A stretch of 51,273 nucleotides of DNA from Massilia phosphatilytica (GTDB lineage: Bacteria > Pseudomonadota > Gammaproteobacteria > Burkholderiales > Burkholderiaceae_D), in assembly GCF_002968015.1 (NCBI RefSeq), contig NZ_PUIP01000030.1, positions 1 through 51,273 of the forward strand, in the 5' to 3' direction. Positions 8,668 to 17,500 of the stretch are shown piece after piece. A program made the translations under genes and the position numbers. Within the stretch, counting starts at the first letter, position 1; each line of letters begins with the position of its first letter. The notes beneath the pieces were generated by a model, which was given only the letters and a program-made list of their open reading frames with translations, was not told the DNA's origin and did no database searches.

Positions 8668-9179
8668 GCTTCCTCCTTGCCGCCCTTGCCGCCTTTGCGG
8701 AGACTGCCGAGTTTTTCCGTATTCGACAGCACGTCGCTGAGCAGGTCTTCCAATTTGTCGTTGCCGGCCAGCTTGTTGCGCAGGTCGGCCAGCTTGCCGC
8801 GCGCTTCCAGCAGACCCTTCAGTGGCGCCACTTGCTGCACGACGGCTTCCGGGCGGAAGTCGTCCATCTGCTTGAATTGCAGTTGCACGGCGAATTCGCC
8901 GCCTTCCGGCGACAGGTGGTTCTCCACGCGGAAGCTCGTCGCCGGGGCGACGCCACCCAGCACTTCGTCGAAATTGTCGGCATCGACGTTGACGAACTTG
9001 CGGTCCTTCAGGCGCTTCTTCGGCGCATCCGGATCCGCACCGAAGTCGCCCAGCACGCCGACCACGAACGGCAATTCCTTGTTTTCGATCGAGTCGCCGA
9101 TCTCGACGTCGTACGTCATCTGCACGCGCGGCGCGCGCACCTTCTGCAGGCGTTTCTGCACGCTTTCATTCTTTGCCAT
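8664..9179 (-). CDS. tssB: Type VI secretion sheath protein TssB (VipA/ImpB)
   Basis: A 171-residue small sheath subunit. It begins MAKNESVQKRLQKVRAPRV and contains the family motifs TYDVEIGDSIENKELPFVVG and DRKFVNVD. The C-terminal helix that ClpV recognises in this family is expected near residues 130-160, ending in a Lys/Gly-rich tail. The frame is open further upstream through the lipoprotein gene, but the ATG at 9179 with GGAG before it is clearly the start. Confidence 0.96.
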   Translation of the reverse strand: MAKNESVQKRLQKVRAPRVQMTYDVEIGDSIENKELPFVVGVLGDFGADPDAPKKRLKDRKFVNVDADNFDEVLGGVAPATSFRVENHLSPEGGEFAVQLQFKQMDDFRPEAVVQQVAPLKGLLEARGKLADLRNKLAGNDKLEDLLSDVLSNTEKLGSLRKGGKGGKEEA

Positions 9180-9205
9180 GTCGACTCCAGTGGGCTGTGG
9201 ACGGA

Positions 9206-9799
9206 TTATTTGAGCGCGCCGAACGGATCGCTCGATGCGGTGGAACGGGCGGTGGCTGCGGCGCCGACGACTTTCTTGACCGGCTCCTTCACGCGCAGGG
9301 TGGCCGGGCGGTTGCCCGGGACCAGCACGTCTTCGTTGAGGCTCGTGCGCAGCAGCTTGGCCAGGTCCTGCGCCTCCGTCCGCACATTGCCCGTCAAATT
9401 GTTTTTCTGGCTCAGGTCGGACAGCGCCTTGCTCGTCACGCGCAGGCCGCTGACGGCGACGATGCTGTTGGCCAGTGTGTCCTCCGGGTCGCGCTCGAGG
9501 GCTTCCAGCGCGTCGACGATCGCCTCGCCGTAATTCGTGCTGTCGAAGTGCATCTGCGCCATGCGCACCCACGGCGTCTTGTCGGTCGGGAAGGTGCTGC
9601 CGGCGTTCTTCAGGATCGCGTAGGCCTTGTCGTTCTGGCCCGCGAGCACGGCGGCATCGACGTCGGCCATCGCGCTCGCCATCGTCGGCGCCGCCTTGGG
9701 GGCATGGCTCGCCGCTGGCGCCGTGCTCGCGCAGGCCGACAACAACACGACACAGGTGATGGGCACCGCGGCAAGCGGCATCAGGCGTTCGAAGGTCAT
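9206..9799 (-). CDS. TPR-containing lipoprotein at the head of the tssBC block
   Basis: A 197-residue exported lipoprotein. The signal sequence ends in a lipobox (LLSAC) with lipidated C23. The mature region has helical repeats of TPR type (AMADVDAAVLAGQNDKAYAI, then WVRMAQMHFDSTNYGEAIVD). The C-terminus is a charged segment ending SSDPFGALK. It lies 26 bases upstream of tssB on the same strand and is probably the first gene of the sheath operon. It may help assemble or position the T6SS envelope complex. It is distinct from the classical lipoprotein TssJ, which is encoded divergently. Confidence 0.82.
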   Translation of the reverse strand: MTFERLMPLAAVPITCVVLLSACASTAPAASHAPKAAPTMASAMADVDAAVLAGQNDKAYAILKNAGSTFPTDKTPWVRMAQMHFDSTNYGEAIVDALEALERDPEDTLANSIVAVSGLRVTSKALSDLSQKNNLTGNVRTEAQDLAKLLRTSLNEDVLVPGNRPATLRVKEPVKKVVGAAATARSTASSDPFGALK

Positions 9800-9997
9800 C
9801 TGGCTCTCCCGGGTTGAAATCAGACGCCATTATTGGTGAACGATTTCCAAGGAGAATTGCGTACCGTCAACGCAGCTTTACCGCCTCATTGCGCCTTGTC
9901 GAAGACGCGGTTGCGCCGGTATTGCGCCTGCTCAGGGTGCATGGCAGGCGATCCCGTTAAATCTCCCTGGTCTCTTTACCTGATGCAAGGAGCACCG
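9800..9997. promoter_or_regulatory. Divergent intergenic region between the two T6SS operons
   Basis: A 198-base gap separates the minus-strand lipoprotein-tssBC block from the plus-strand tssJKL block, so promoters for both directions should lie here. No convincing sigma70 pair or sigma54 element was found by eye. The assignment rests on gene orientation. Confidence 0.5.
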
Positions 9998-10525
9998 ATG
10001 AAACGAACGTGGATCGTGTTGTACGCCGCCTGCCTGCTCGGCGGTTGTGCCGGCGGCGCCATCGGGCTGCGCAAGCCGGCGCCCGTGCCGGAATCCCAGC
10101 AACCGCCGCGTAACGTCGTCGTTCACCTGCATGCGGCGCCGCGGCTGAACGTCGACGCGCGAGGGCAGTCGCTGGCGCTGCTCGTGCGCATCTACAAGCT
10201 GCGCCAGCGGGGCGCGTTCGACCAGGCGCCCTTTGCCGCTTTCCTGTCGCCACAGGCGGAGCGCGACGCCCTTGGCGCCGACCTCGTCGACGTCAGGGAA
10301 GTCACGCTCGTGCCGGGCCAGCGCCTCGACATCAACGACAGGCTCGCCCGCGACACGCCCTGGCTCGGCGTCGTCGCCCTGTTCCATGCGCCGGCAGGCA
10401 ATGCCTGGCGCGCCGTCGTGCCGGCCACGGACGCCGAAGGTGCCGGCGTGACCATCGGCTTGCACGCCTGCGCGCTGTCGACGGCCAATGGCGTCAAGCC
10501 TTTGTCTCTTGTCCACTGTCAATAA
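9998..10525 (+). CDS. tssJ: Type VI secretion lipoprotein TssJ
   Basis: A 175-residue outer-membrane lipoprotein that anchors TssM of the T6SS membrane complex. The signal sequence ends with lipobox LLGGC, giving lipidated C17. The mature domain shows the transthyretin-like TssJ pattern: HLHAAPRLNVDARGQSLALL, then LRQRGAFDQAPF, and the LVDVREVTLVPGQR loop. The ATG at 9998 follows AAGGAG; an upstream in-frame start lacks both signal peptide and ribosome binding site. It is the first gene of tssJKL. Confidence 0.92.
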   Translation: MKRTWIVLYAACLLGGCAGGAIGLRKPAPVPESQQPPRNVVVHLHAAPRLNVDARGQSLALLVRIYKLRQRGAFDQAPFAAFLSPQAERDALGADLVDVREVTLVPGQRLDINDRLARDTPWLGVVALFHAPAGNAWRAVVPATDAEGAGVTIGLHACALSTANGVKPLSLVHCQ

Positions 10526-10571
10526 GCGCCGTGACGTTTCCAGCAAGCTAGTGATTTGCGAAGGGAGGCTC

Positions 10572-11918
10572 ATGAACATTCCGTCGAAAGTTTTATGGGG
10601 CGAAGGGCTGTTCCTGCGTCCCCAGCATTTCCAGCAACAGGACCGCTACCACGAAGCGCGCCTGAACGAGACGGCCAGCGCCCTGCATCCCTATTGCTGG
10701 GGCGTACGCCGGGTGGCCATCGATACCGATGCCCTCAAGGCCGACACACTGCGCTTGACCGAGCTGGCGCTGATCTTCCCGGATGGCGAACTCGTGCGCG
10801 CCCCGGACCAGGATTCGCTGCCGGCGCAAGTCCGCCTGGACGAGCTGCCGCCCGACGTCCAGACGATCACCTTTCACGCCGCCATGCCCGTGCTCAAACC
10901 GCACGGAGACAACTGCGCGGAGCGCGGCGCAACGCGGCCCGACGCCCGCTTCGGCCAGCGCGAGCACGACACCCAGGACCTGTTCAGCCAGGCCGCTCCG
11001 GCCCCGGTCGCGTACCTGACCCGCACGGTGCGCCTCGTCTCCGAACTCGACGCGCTCGACGCCTACGACAGCTTTCCGCTCGTGCGCCTGCAGCGCGTGG
11101 CGACGGGCGGCTTCGAGATCGACCATGCGTTCACGCCGCCCAGCCTCTCGATCGCTGGTGCCCAGGGCTTGCACGCGCGCCTCGTGCGCCTGATGGAAAA
11201 GCTGCTGGCCAAGGTGAACGCGCTGTATGGCCATTACCGCGAACCGGGCCGGCACGTCGTCGAACTGCGCGGCGGCGACGTCGCGTCGTTCTGGCTGCTG
11301 CACACGGTCAGCACCGGCTACGCGGCGCTGACCCATTACCTGGCCCACCGGGAATTGCATCCGGAGCGCCTGTTCCAGGAACTCTTGTCGCTGGCCGGGG
11401 GCCTGATGACGTTCTCGCGCACGGCCCGGCTGGAAGACCTGCCGGCCTATGCGCACCAGGACCCGGGACCGGCCTTTGCCCGCCTGGACGGCATCCTGCG
11501 CGACCTGCTCGATACCGTGATCTCGTCCCGCTACTTCGCGATCGCGCTGTCGAACGACCGCCCGTCCTACCACCTGGGCGCGCTCGACTCCGGCAAGATC
11601 AATGGCCAGACGACCTTGTACCTGGGCGTGGCCGCCGACCTGCCGGCTCTGCAGCTCGTCGACATCGTGCCGCTGCGCTTCAAGATCGGCGCCCCCGAAG
11701 ACGTCGACAAGCTGGTGCTGACCGCCATGCCGGGCGTGAAGCTGGCGCACGCGGCCCAGGTGCCCAGCGCGCTGCCCGTGCGGCCGGACATGGTGTATTT
11801 CGTGCTCGAGAACCGCGGGGTGCTGTACGACAGCATGCTCAAGGCCCAGGCCATCTCGGTCTATGTCCCGAACGGTATCCGTGACCTCAAACTCGAACTG
11901 ATTGCGATCGCAGCATGA
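10572..11918 (+). CDS. tssK: Type VI secretion baseplate adaptor TssK
   Basis: A 448-residue TssK that connects the baseplate to the TssL-TssM membrane complex. The N-terminus NIPSKVLWGEGLFLRPQHFQ is the family hallmark. The C-terminal domain contains YFAIALSNDRPSYHLGAL and the VYFVLENRG and LYVPNG-like (VYVPNGIRD) motifs that end TssK proteins. The ATG at 10572 has GGGAGG six bases upstream. Its last codon overlaps the tssL start (ATGA), indicating translational coupling. Confidence 0.96.
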   Translation: MNIPSKVLWGEGLFLRPQHFQQQDRYHEARLNETASALHPYCWGVRRVAIDTDALKADTLRLTELALIFPDGELVRAPDQDSLPAQVRLDELPPDVQTITFHAAMPVLKPHGDNCAERGATRPDARFGQREHDTQDLFSQAAPAPVAYLTRTVRLVSELDALDAYDSFPLVRLQRVATGGFEIDHAFTPPSLSIAGAQGLHARLVRLMEKLLAKVNALYGHYREPGRHVVELRGGDVASFWLLHTVSTGYAALTHYLAHRELHPERLFQELLSLAGGLMTFSRTARLEDLPAYAHQDPGPAFARLDGILRDLLDTVISSRYFAIALSNDRPSYHLGALDSGKINGQTTLYLGVAADLPALQLVDIVPLRFKIGAPEDVDKLVLTAMPGVKLAHAAQVPSALPVRPDMVYFVLENRGVLYDSMLKAQAISVYVPNGIRDLKLELIAIAA

Positions 11919-12676
11919 ACCATCCCGTCGAACGGCGCGCGACGCCCTCCCAACGCGGCGCCGCCGGCACCGCCCCTGCCTCCCTCGTCGACCTGATGTA
12001 CGAGGGTTTCTATGCGCTGTTCCTTCTCAAGAGCGGCTGCGGCCCGCAGGACCAGGCCGCCTTCGCCGACCGCATGACGGGCTTCCTCGGCGATGTCGAC
12101 CGCAGCGCCAGGTCGCTCGGCATCCCCGCCGACGACGTGACGGCGGCAAAGTATGCGTTCTGCGCGGCCGTCGACGAGATCATCCTCGGCTCCGACTACG
12201 CCATCCGCGAAGCGTGGGAAACGCGTCCGCTGCAACTGCGCCTGTTCGGCGACCAACTGGCCGGCGAACATTTTTTCCAGCGCCTGGAAGACTTGCGTGC
12301 CAAGGGCAGCGCGCACCTGCAGGCGCTCGAGGTCTATCACCTGTGCCTGCTGCTTGGCTTCCAGGGCCGCTTCGCCCTGGACGGCCGGGATAAACTGAAC
12401 TACCTGACGGCGCGCCTCGGCGACGAGATCGCCCGCATGCGCGGCAAGAGCCGCACGTTCGCCCCGCATGCGGAGCGGCCCGACCAGGTCGTGCACAAGC
12501 TGGGAAGCGATACGTCGCTGTGGGTCCTGTGCGGCGTGTTCGCACTGGCCGGCCTGGGCGCCTACCTGGGCTACCGCAGCGCGCTCGGACGCGAAACGGA
12601 CCGCGCGCTCGTCACTTACAACGACCTCGTCAAGCTGCCGCCGCGGTCGGCCTATGTGACGATCACGCTGCCCTGA
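11915..12676 (+). CDS. tssL: Type VI secretion membrane protein TssL (DotU), short form
   Basis: A 253-residue inner-membrane protein of the TssJ-TssL-TssM complex. The cytoplasmic DotU domain contains LVDLMYEGFYALFLLK near residues 24-39, the KYAFCAAVDEIIL motif and LQLRLFGDQLAGEHFF. A single transmembrane helix lies near residues 208-226, with only a short periplasmic tail. Many TssL proteins carry an OmpA-like peptidoglycan-binding domain after the membrane helix; this one does not, and a separate OmpA-like gene is encoded convergently next door. Confidence 0.95.
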   Translation: MNHPVERRATPSQRGAAGTAPASLVDLMYEGFYALFLLKSGCGPQDQAAFADRMTGFLGDVDRSARSLGIPADDVTAAKYAFCAAVDEIILGSDYAIREAWETRPLQLRLFGDQLAGEHFFQRLEDLRAKGSAHLQALEVYHLCLLLGFQGRFALDGRDKLNYLTARLGDEIARMRGKSRTFAPHAERPDQVVHKLGSDTSLWVLCGVFALAGLGAYLGYRSALGRETDRALVTYNDLVKLPPRSAYVTITLP

Positions 12677-12787
12677 CATTTGACTACGCTGCGGCAGACT
12701 CCGCGGGCGCGAACGTCTGCATGACGAGCGCGACCGCCGCATCGGCATCGGCGAATTGCCAATCGCTGATTGCGGCGTTAAAACCCG

Positions 12788-13564
12788 TTACTGAACGACC
12801 TTGAACTCGATGCGCCGGTTGCGCGCGCGTCCTTCCTGTGTGCGGTTATCCGCCACGGGACGGTCCGGGCCTTCGCCGGACACGGCGATCATGTCCGGCT
12901 TGATGCCGCGCCCGACCACATAAGCCTTGACGGCCTCCGCGCGCGCCTGGCTGAGCGACAGGTTGCCGGCGCGCGAACCGGCGTTGTCCGTGTGGCCAAT
13001 GACTTCGACCCGCTTGTCCTTCAGGCGCAGCAGCGCCACGCTCATCTGGTCGAGGATGGCCTTGCCCGAATCCGTCAGCGTGGCCTGGCCCAATTCGAAT
13101 TCGATGATGCGGTTCGCGAGCGCCGCATCCAGCATGCCCTGCTCCGAGGCCGCCACGCGCAAACCGGTGTTGACCGTGTAGCCGGGATCGAGTGCCAGCG
13201 CGATGTCGCTCGCGATCTGCGTGCGCTGGGCTTCGCTGGCGACATCGCCGCGCAGGGTGACGTTGGTCCCGTCGACCTGCAGCTGGCCGCGGCTGATCAG
13301 CTTCAGGTTCGGGCCGATCAGCTTGCCGACATGGTCGTTCCAGTTCGCCGGCATCGAGACCCGCCCGACCGCGAGCTGGTCCACGATCCGGTCCGCACCG
13401 TACACCGCACGCAGGCGTGCCAGCAGGGCGGCCTTGCTGGCATCGTCGCCGACCGTGCCCGACACGACGATGGGTGCCGCGGCCTGGGCCTGCGCCTGCG
13501 CCTGCACGCCGGTGGAGACGCAGGCGGCTGCCAGGGCGACGTAAAAAATATATGTCTTCGGCAT
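12788..13564 (-). CDS. OmpA-family peptidoglycan-binding protein with BON-like region
   Basis: A 258-residue exported protein. A signal peptide ends near the Ala/Gln-rich segment at about residues 22-30. A BON-like region follows (GQLQVDGTNVTLRGDVASEA). The C-terminal OmpA-like domain has VEVIGHTDNAGSR and NLSLSQARAEAV, the residues that grip diaminopimelate in peptidoglycan. It probably supplies the cell-wall anchor missing from the short TssL. The ATG at 13564 shares one base with the tagF TGA. A GTG one codon earlier is an alternative start. Confidence 0.88.
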   Translation of the reverse strand: MPKTYIFYVALAAACVSTGVQAQAQAQAAAPIVVSGTVGDDASKAALLARLRAVYGADRIVDQLAVGRVSMPANWNDHVGKLIGPNLKLISRGQLQVDGTNVTLRGDVASEAQRTQIASDIALALDPGYTVNTGLRVAASEQGMLDAALANRIIEFELGQATLTDSGKAILDQMSVALLRLKDKRVEVIGHTDNAGSRAGNLSLSQARAEAVKAYVVGRGIKPDMIAVSGEGPDRPVADNRTQEGRARNRRIEFKVVQ

Positions 13565-14553
13565 CACGGCGCGGCTCCGATAAAGGTTTTCAGGAACAGT
13601 TCGTGCGCGAGCCGCAGGGGCAGCGCCGGCTGCTCGAGGTAGCTGGCCAGCGCGCGCACGTCGACGTCCAGGCCGAGTTGCTCGTCGATCCAGGCATTGT
13701 CCTCAAGGTGCACCTGCTGGTCGGCGGCGACAATCGGATCGATCAGGGCATGGAGCGTGCCGGCCGCCTCGCCGCCGAAACCGACCACGAGGGCGGGTCG
13801 CTCGCGCACGCGGGTAAGGAACAGCACGAGATCGAAGCCGCTGCGCCGGATGAACGGCAGCACCAGTTCCAGCCAGAAGGCGGCCGCCACATAGCGTTGG
13901 GTGCCGGCGGGCGGCAGCGGCAGCACGAGGCTCTTCGGCAGGCTGGCGGGACGACTGTGCATCACGGGTTGCAGCAGCAGGCCGAGACCGAGGATCATCC
14001 GGTTGACCTCCAGCGCCAGTTGCGCCGTCAGTTCGCCGACGGTGGACAAGGCCAGATAACTGTCCAGCGCGGCATCGTGTTCGCCCAGTGCCACAGGCGC
14101 GTCCGCGATCGCCTGCAGGTAGGCGCTCGGATCGCTGCTGCCCAGTATCTGCGGCGCCATGCCCTCGAGGTAACCCCACAATGGCGCGAAAGCGAGCGGG
14201 CAGCGCGCGACGAAGCCGGCGGGATCGGGCACGTCGACGGTTCGCATCATCAGGAACGGGAAGCGGCGCCCCGAGCGGTCGTGGCTCGCGACGAGGTGGC
14301 CGGCGACGGCATGGCGCCGGTCGGGTCCGACGAACGCGAAGCTGGCCGGGGCCATCGCATCATAGTTCAGCTTCCAGCGCGCGTCGGACGGCAGCCGCGT
14401 CATGACCTGCGCGATCCAGTCGTCCAGCATGCCGATGACAGGCTGGTCGTCGGCCAGCTTGACGAAGTCGCTGTGCGCCGGGATCTTGCCGAAATAGCCG
14501 ATGCGGCTGACGGCGCGTGCGCGCGGGGCGGCACGGTCCAGGGCGCGGTTCAC
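13564..14553 (-). CDS. tagF: Type VI secretion-associated protein TagF (ImpM family)
   Basis: A 329-residue protein with the N-terminal TagF/DUF2094 domain, recognised by IGYFGKIPAHSDFV at residues 18-31 and by GRRFPFLMM near residue 95. In Pseudomonas aeruginosa TagF is a post-translational repressor acting through Fha; no fha, ppkA or pppA gene is in this window, so its partner is unknown. The gene overlaps tssM by four bases and the OmpA-like gene by one, so the three are translationally coupled. Confidence 0.93.
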   Translation of the reverse strand: MNRALDRAAPRARAVSRIGYFGKIPAHSDFVKLADDQPVIGMLDDWIAQVMTRLPSDARWKLNYDAMAPASFAFVGPDRRHAVAGHLVASHDRSGRRFPFLMMRTVDVPDPAGFVARCPLAFAPLWGYLEGMAPQILGSSDPSAYLQAIADAPVALGEHDAALDSYLALSTVGELTAQLALEVNRMILGLGLLLQPVMHSRPASLPKSLVLPLPPAGTQRYVAAAFWLELVLPFIRRSGFDLVLFLTRVRERPALVVGFGGEAAGTLHALIDPIVAADQQVHLEDNAWIDEQLGLDVDVRALASYLEQPALPLRLAHELFLKTFIGAAP

Positions 14554-17500
14554 TGCGTCGCTCCCGCCAACGCGGGGCCGGTGCCTGCGCCTGCGCCTGC
14601 GCGTCCAACGATGGCGTCCGGCAGGCGCAGGCCGCGGAAACCCTGGTTGGCCTGGGCATCGCCGGCCGACGTGTCCGTGCTGCTGACGCGCTTCAGGTTG
14701 ACGGCCACCGAGACATTGCCGGCACTCCAGCGCAATTCGTGCGTGCCCGCGTCGAGGCGCTTCTTCACCGCCGCCTCGATCATCTTCTGCAGGCCGAACT
14801 GCCCCGGCTCGTTGAACAGTTCGACCGTCCGCCCGTCAAACGTCACGGCGCTGATCTTCGCGCCGCTGCTGCCTTGCGGGCCGGGATGCACCATGTTGAC
14901 CCAGGCCGGCGGCGTATTCCGGTAACGCAGTTGCTGGCCGTCGATTTCGATCGTGTACTCGGTGACACCGGGCGCGGTCAGGGGCAGCAGCTGGAACACG
15001 GTCTGCGGGCCGCCGCCGGCCGCCACGCCATTGGCCGACAACGGCGCCACCCAGCCGGGGAAGCCACTGACCACCTGCGGCGCCAGGGTGATGCCGAGGT
15101 CGGCCCACGTGCGGCTGCTGAGCACGTCGCCGCGGCGCACGACCAGCGGTCCCATCGTCGTGCCCACGAACTTGGCGACGACGCCATCCGGACCGAACAC
15201 CTGGCCGATCTCGGCCGGCGTGGACTGGATCTGGGCCGAGGGCGCGAACGGATATTTGGCGGCAAGCGTCTTCTGGAACGGTTCCACAACCTGGGCCTGC
15301 CACGTCTTGTTGATCTCCGATTCCGACGGCAACACGATCATCGCGAAGGTCTGCACGAGCGGACGGACAAGCAGCGGGCGCAGCATCTGCTTCTGCGTAT
15401 CCGTCATCCCCGTCAGCATCTGCTCGTCGACGTATTTCAGCGCGTCGGCCAATTCGGAACCGCTGCCTTCCAGCGTCTGCTGCATCAGCTGCTTGGCGCC
15501 GGGGCCGGGATCACCCTGATTCTTCAACTGGTTCAAGCGGCTGCGCAGCTTCGACAATGCATCGAGGTAGCCGGTCATCAACGACGCGTCTCTTTCCTTG
15601 ACGCCCACCAGGCGCGCGACGCCGGCGAACTCGCGGCCAACCGGGCCAGCCGCCTGCACGCCGCCGACCGGCAAAGGACCCATCGCATCCGCCACCTGGC
15701 GCGCCTCGCTGGGTGCCTGCCTCAGCACGACTTCGCGGAACCAGCCGGCGAGACCGCGCTTGAGCTTGACGCTGTCGACCCTGGCCTGCGTCGGATCGTC
15801 CCACGACGTCTGTTCGTGGACGGTCTTGAGCACCTTGGCCAGTGGCGAAGCGAGCGGATCGCCGAGGCGGTTCATCGCCTGCACGCTGGCGTCGAAGCCA
15901 TTCAGGTCGGCGATGGTCACGCCCTGCAAGAACTTGCCCCATTCGCGCGCGTAATCGGTCTTGTACATCTCGACGAGGGCTTTCTGGATCTGCTCCGGAC
16001 TGCCCTCCAGCGTGAGGTCGTCCTTGGCGACGCTCTTGAGGACCCAGTCGCTGCTCTGCAGTTCGCGCGTCGACGCCTCGCGGATCGCGCCCTGGGTGAA
16101 CTTTTCCCAGGCATCGCGCGTGTAGGCGCCGCTGACGGCGTAACTGCCGACGACCAGTGCCTGGTCCTGCTCGCCGACGATGCGCGCGACCGTCACGCCG
16201 GCGAAGCGCGTCGAGGCGCGGGTGCGGATGTCGGCGTACACACGCTCGCGCGCGGGCGTCCCGCGTACGACACGGCGCAGGTTTTCGCGGGCGGTGTCCA
16301 GCAGGCTGAGCTTGGGCGTGATCTGCGGCCAGGCCTGGTCGTCGATATGGGCGAGCACGAAGGTCAGCTGACGCTCGGCGCTGCGGATCATCTGTTCGCG
16401 CGGCATGGCGCCCCGGTTCGCTTCGAGCCAGCCGCGCCAGAAGCGCGTCAGCTGGTCATTCAGGTGGCCGGGCTCGGCATGGCTCTTGTCGGCCAACATC
16501 AGGTAAGTCTTGAGTGCGTTGTAGGCGTCGCCGACGTTCGTGGCCGATACTTCCTGGTAAGGCTGGCCGGGCTTGGCGGCCGGCGTCGCGCGCACGTTCG
16601 GGTCGAGCTGCGATGCGTTCGCGTTCATCTCCGCCAACAGGGTCTCCAGCGCACCCGCCACCGGTTGCACCATGACCTCGCGCACCCCGGCGAAATATTC
16701 GTCGCGCAACTTGCGTTCCAGCGCCTCACCCTGGTACAGGCCGAACGCCAGCGCCCAGGGCCGGTCCTGGCGATACTTGTCGAGCTGCTCGATACGGTCC
16801 TGCAGGATGTCGAGCCCCTCGAGCCGCGACTGCAGGTCGGTACGGCCCGCCTGCAGCTTCATGACCTTGTCCAGATCGGCCTTGACGTTCGCGACCAGCT
16901 GACGGTTCCCCATGTACGACCAGCTCCAGCCGCCCAGCGCGCAGCCGAGCAGGAGCGTGGCCGCGAAAAACACGCCGATCTTCATGCGCGTGGCGGCCGG
17001 GCTCGTGTAGCGCTTCACCAGGTCGCGGTCGGCGAAGATCACCTTGCGGAACAGCTGCAGCAGGAAAAAGCCGGACTGCTCCGCACCCGTCGCGGCATCG
17101 TCGCCCGCTTTCTCTCCGAACGGACGCAGTTGCAGGTCGAAGCGCCCCGCGACACGCCGCGCGGACTGATTCTCCACGCTGCCCTCCTGCAGGGCGCTGG
17201 TGAAATAGAAGCCGCGGAACACAGGTTTGAATTGCCACGTGTTTTCCTCGAACAGCGTGGCCAGGAAGGCACGCAGCTGGGGCTTGAGCGCGGCGAATTC
17301 CAGCGGGAACGTGAACACGCCGGGGCGCAGCGCGGTGCTGCGGTTGCCCGCCATGCTGGCCAGGCTAAGCTCCTTGAGGCCGTCGTGCAATTCATCGAAA
17401 TGCTGGTCGAAGAACACCAGCACGTCCTGGGGCGTGCTGCGCCGGTTGTAGCGCAGGGTCGCGCCCCAGACCCGTTCGCGCTCGGTCTGCTCGCATTCCT

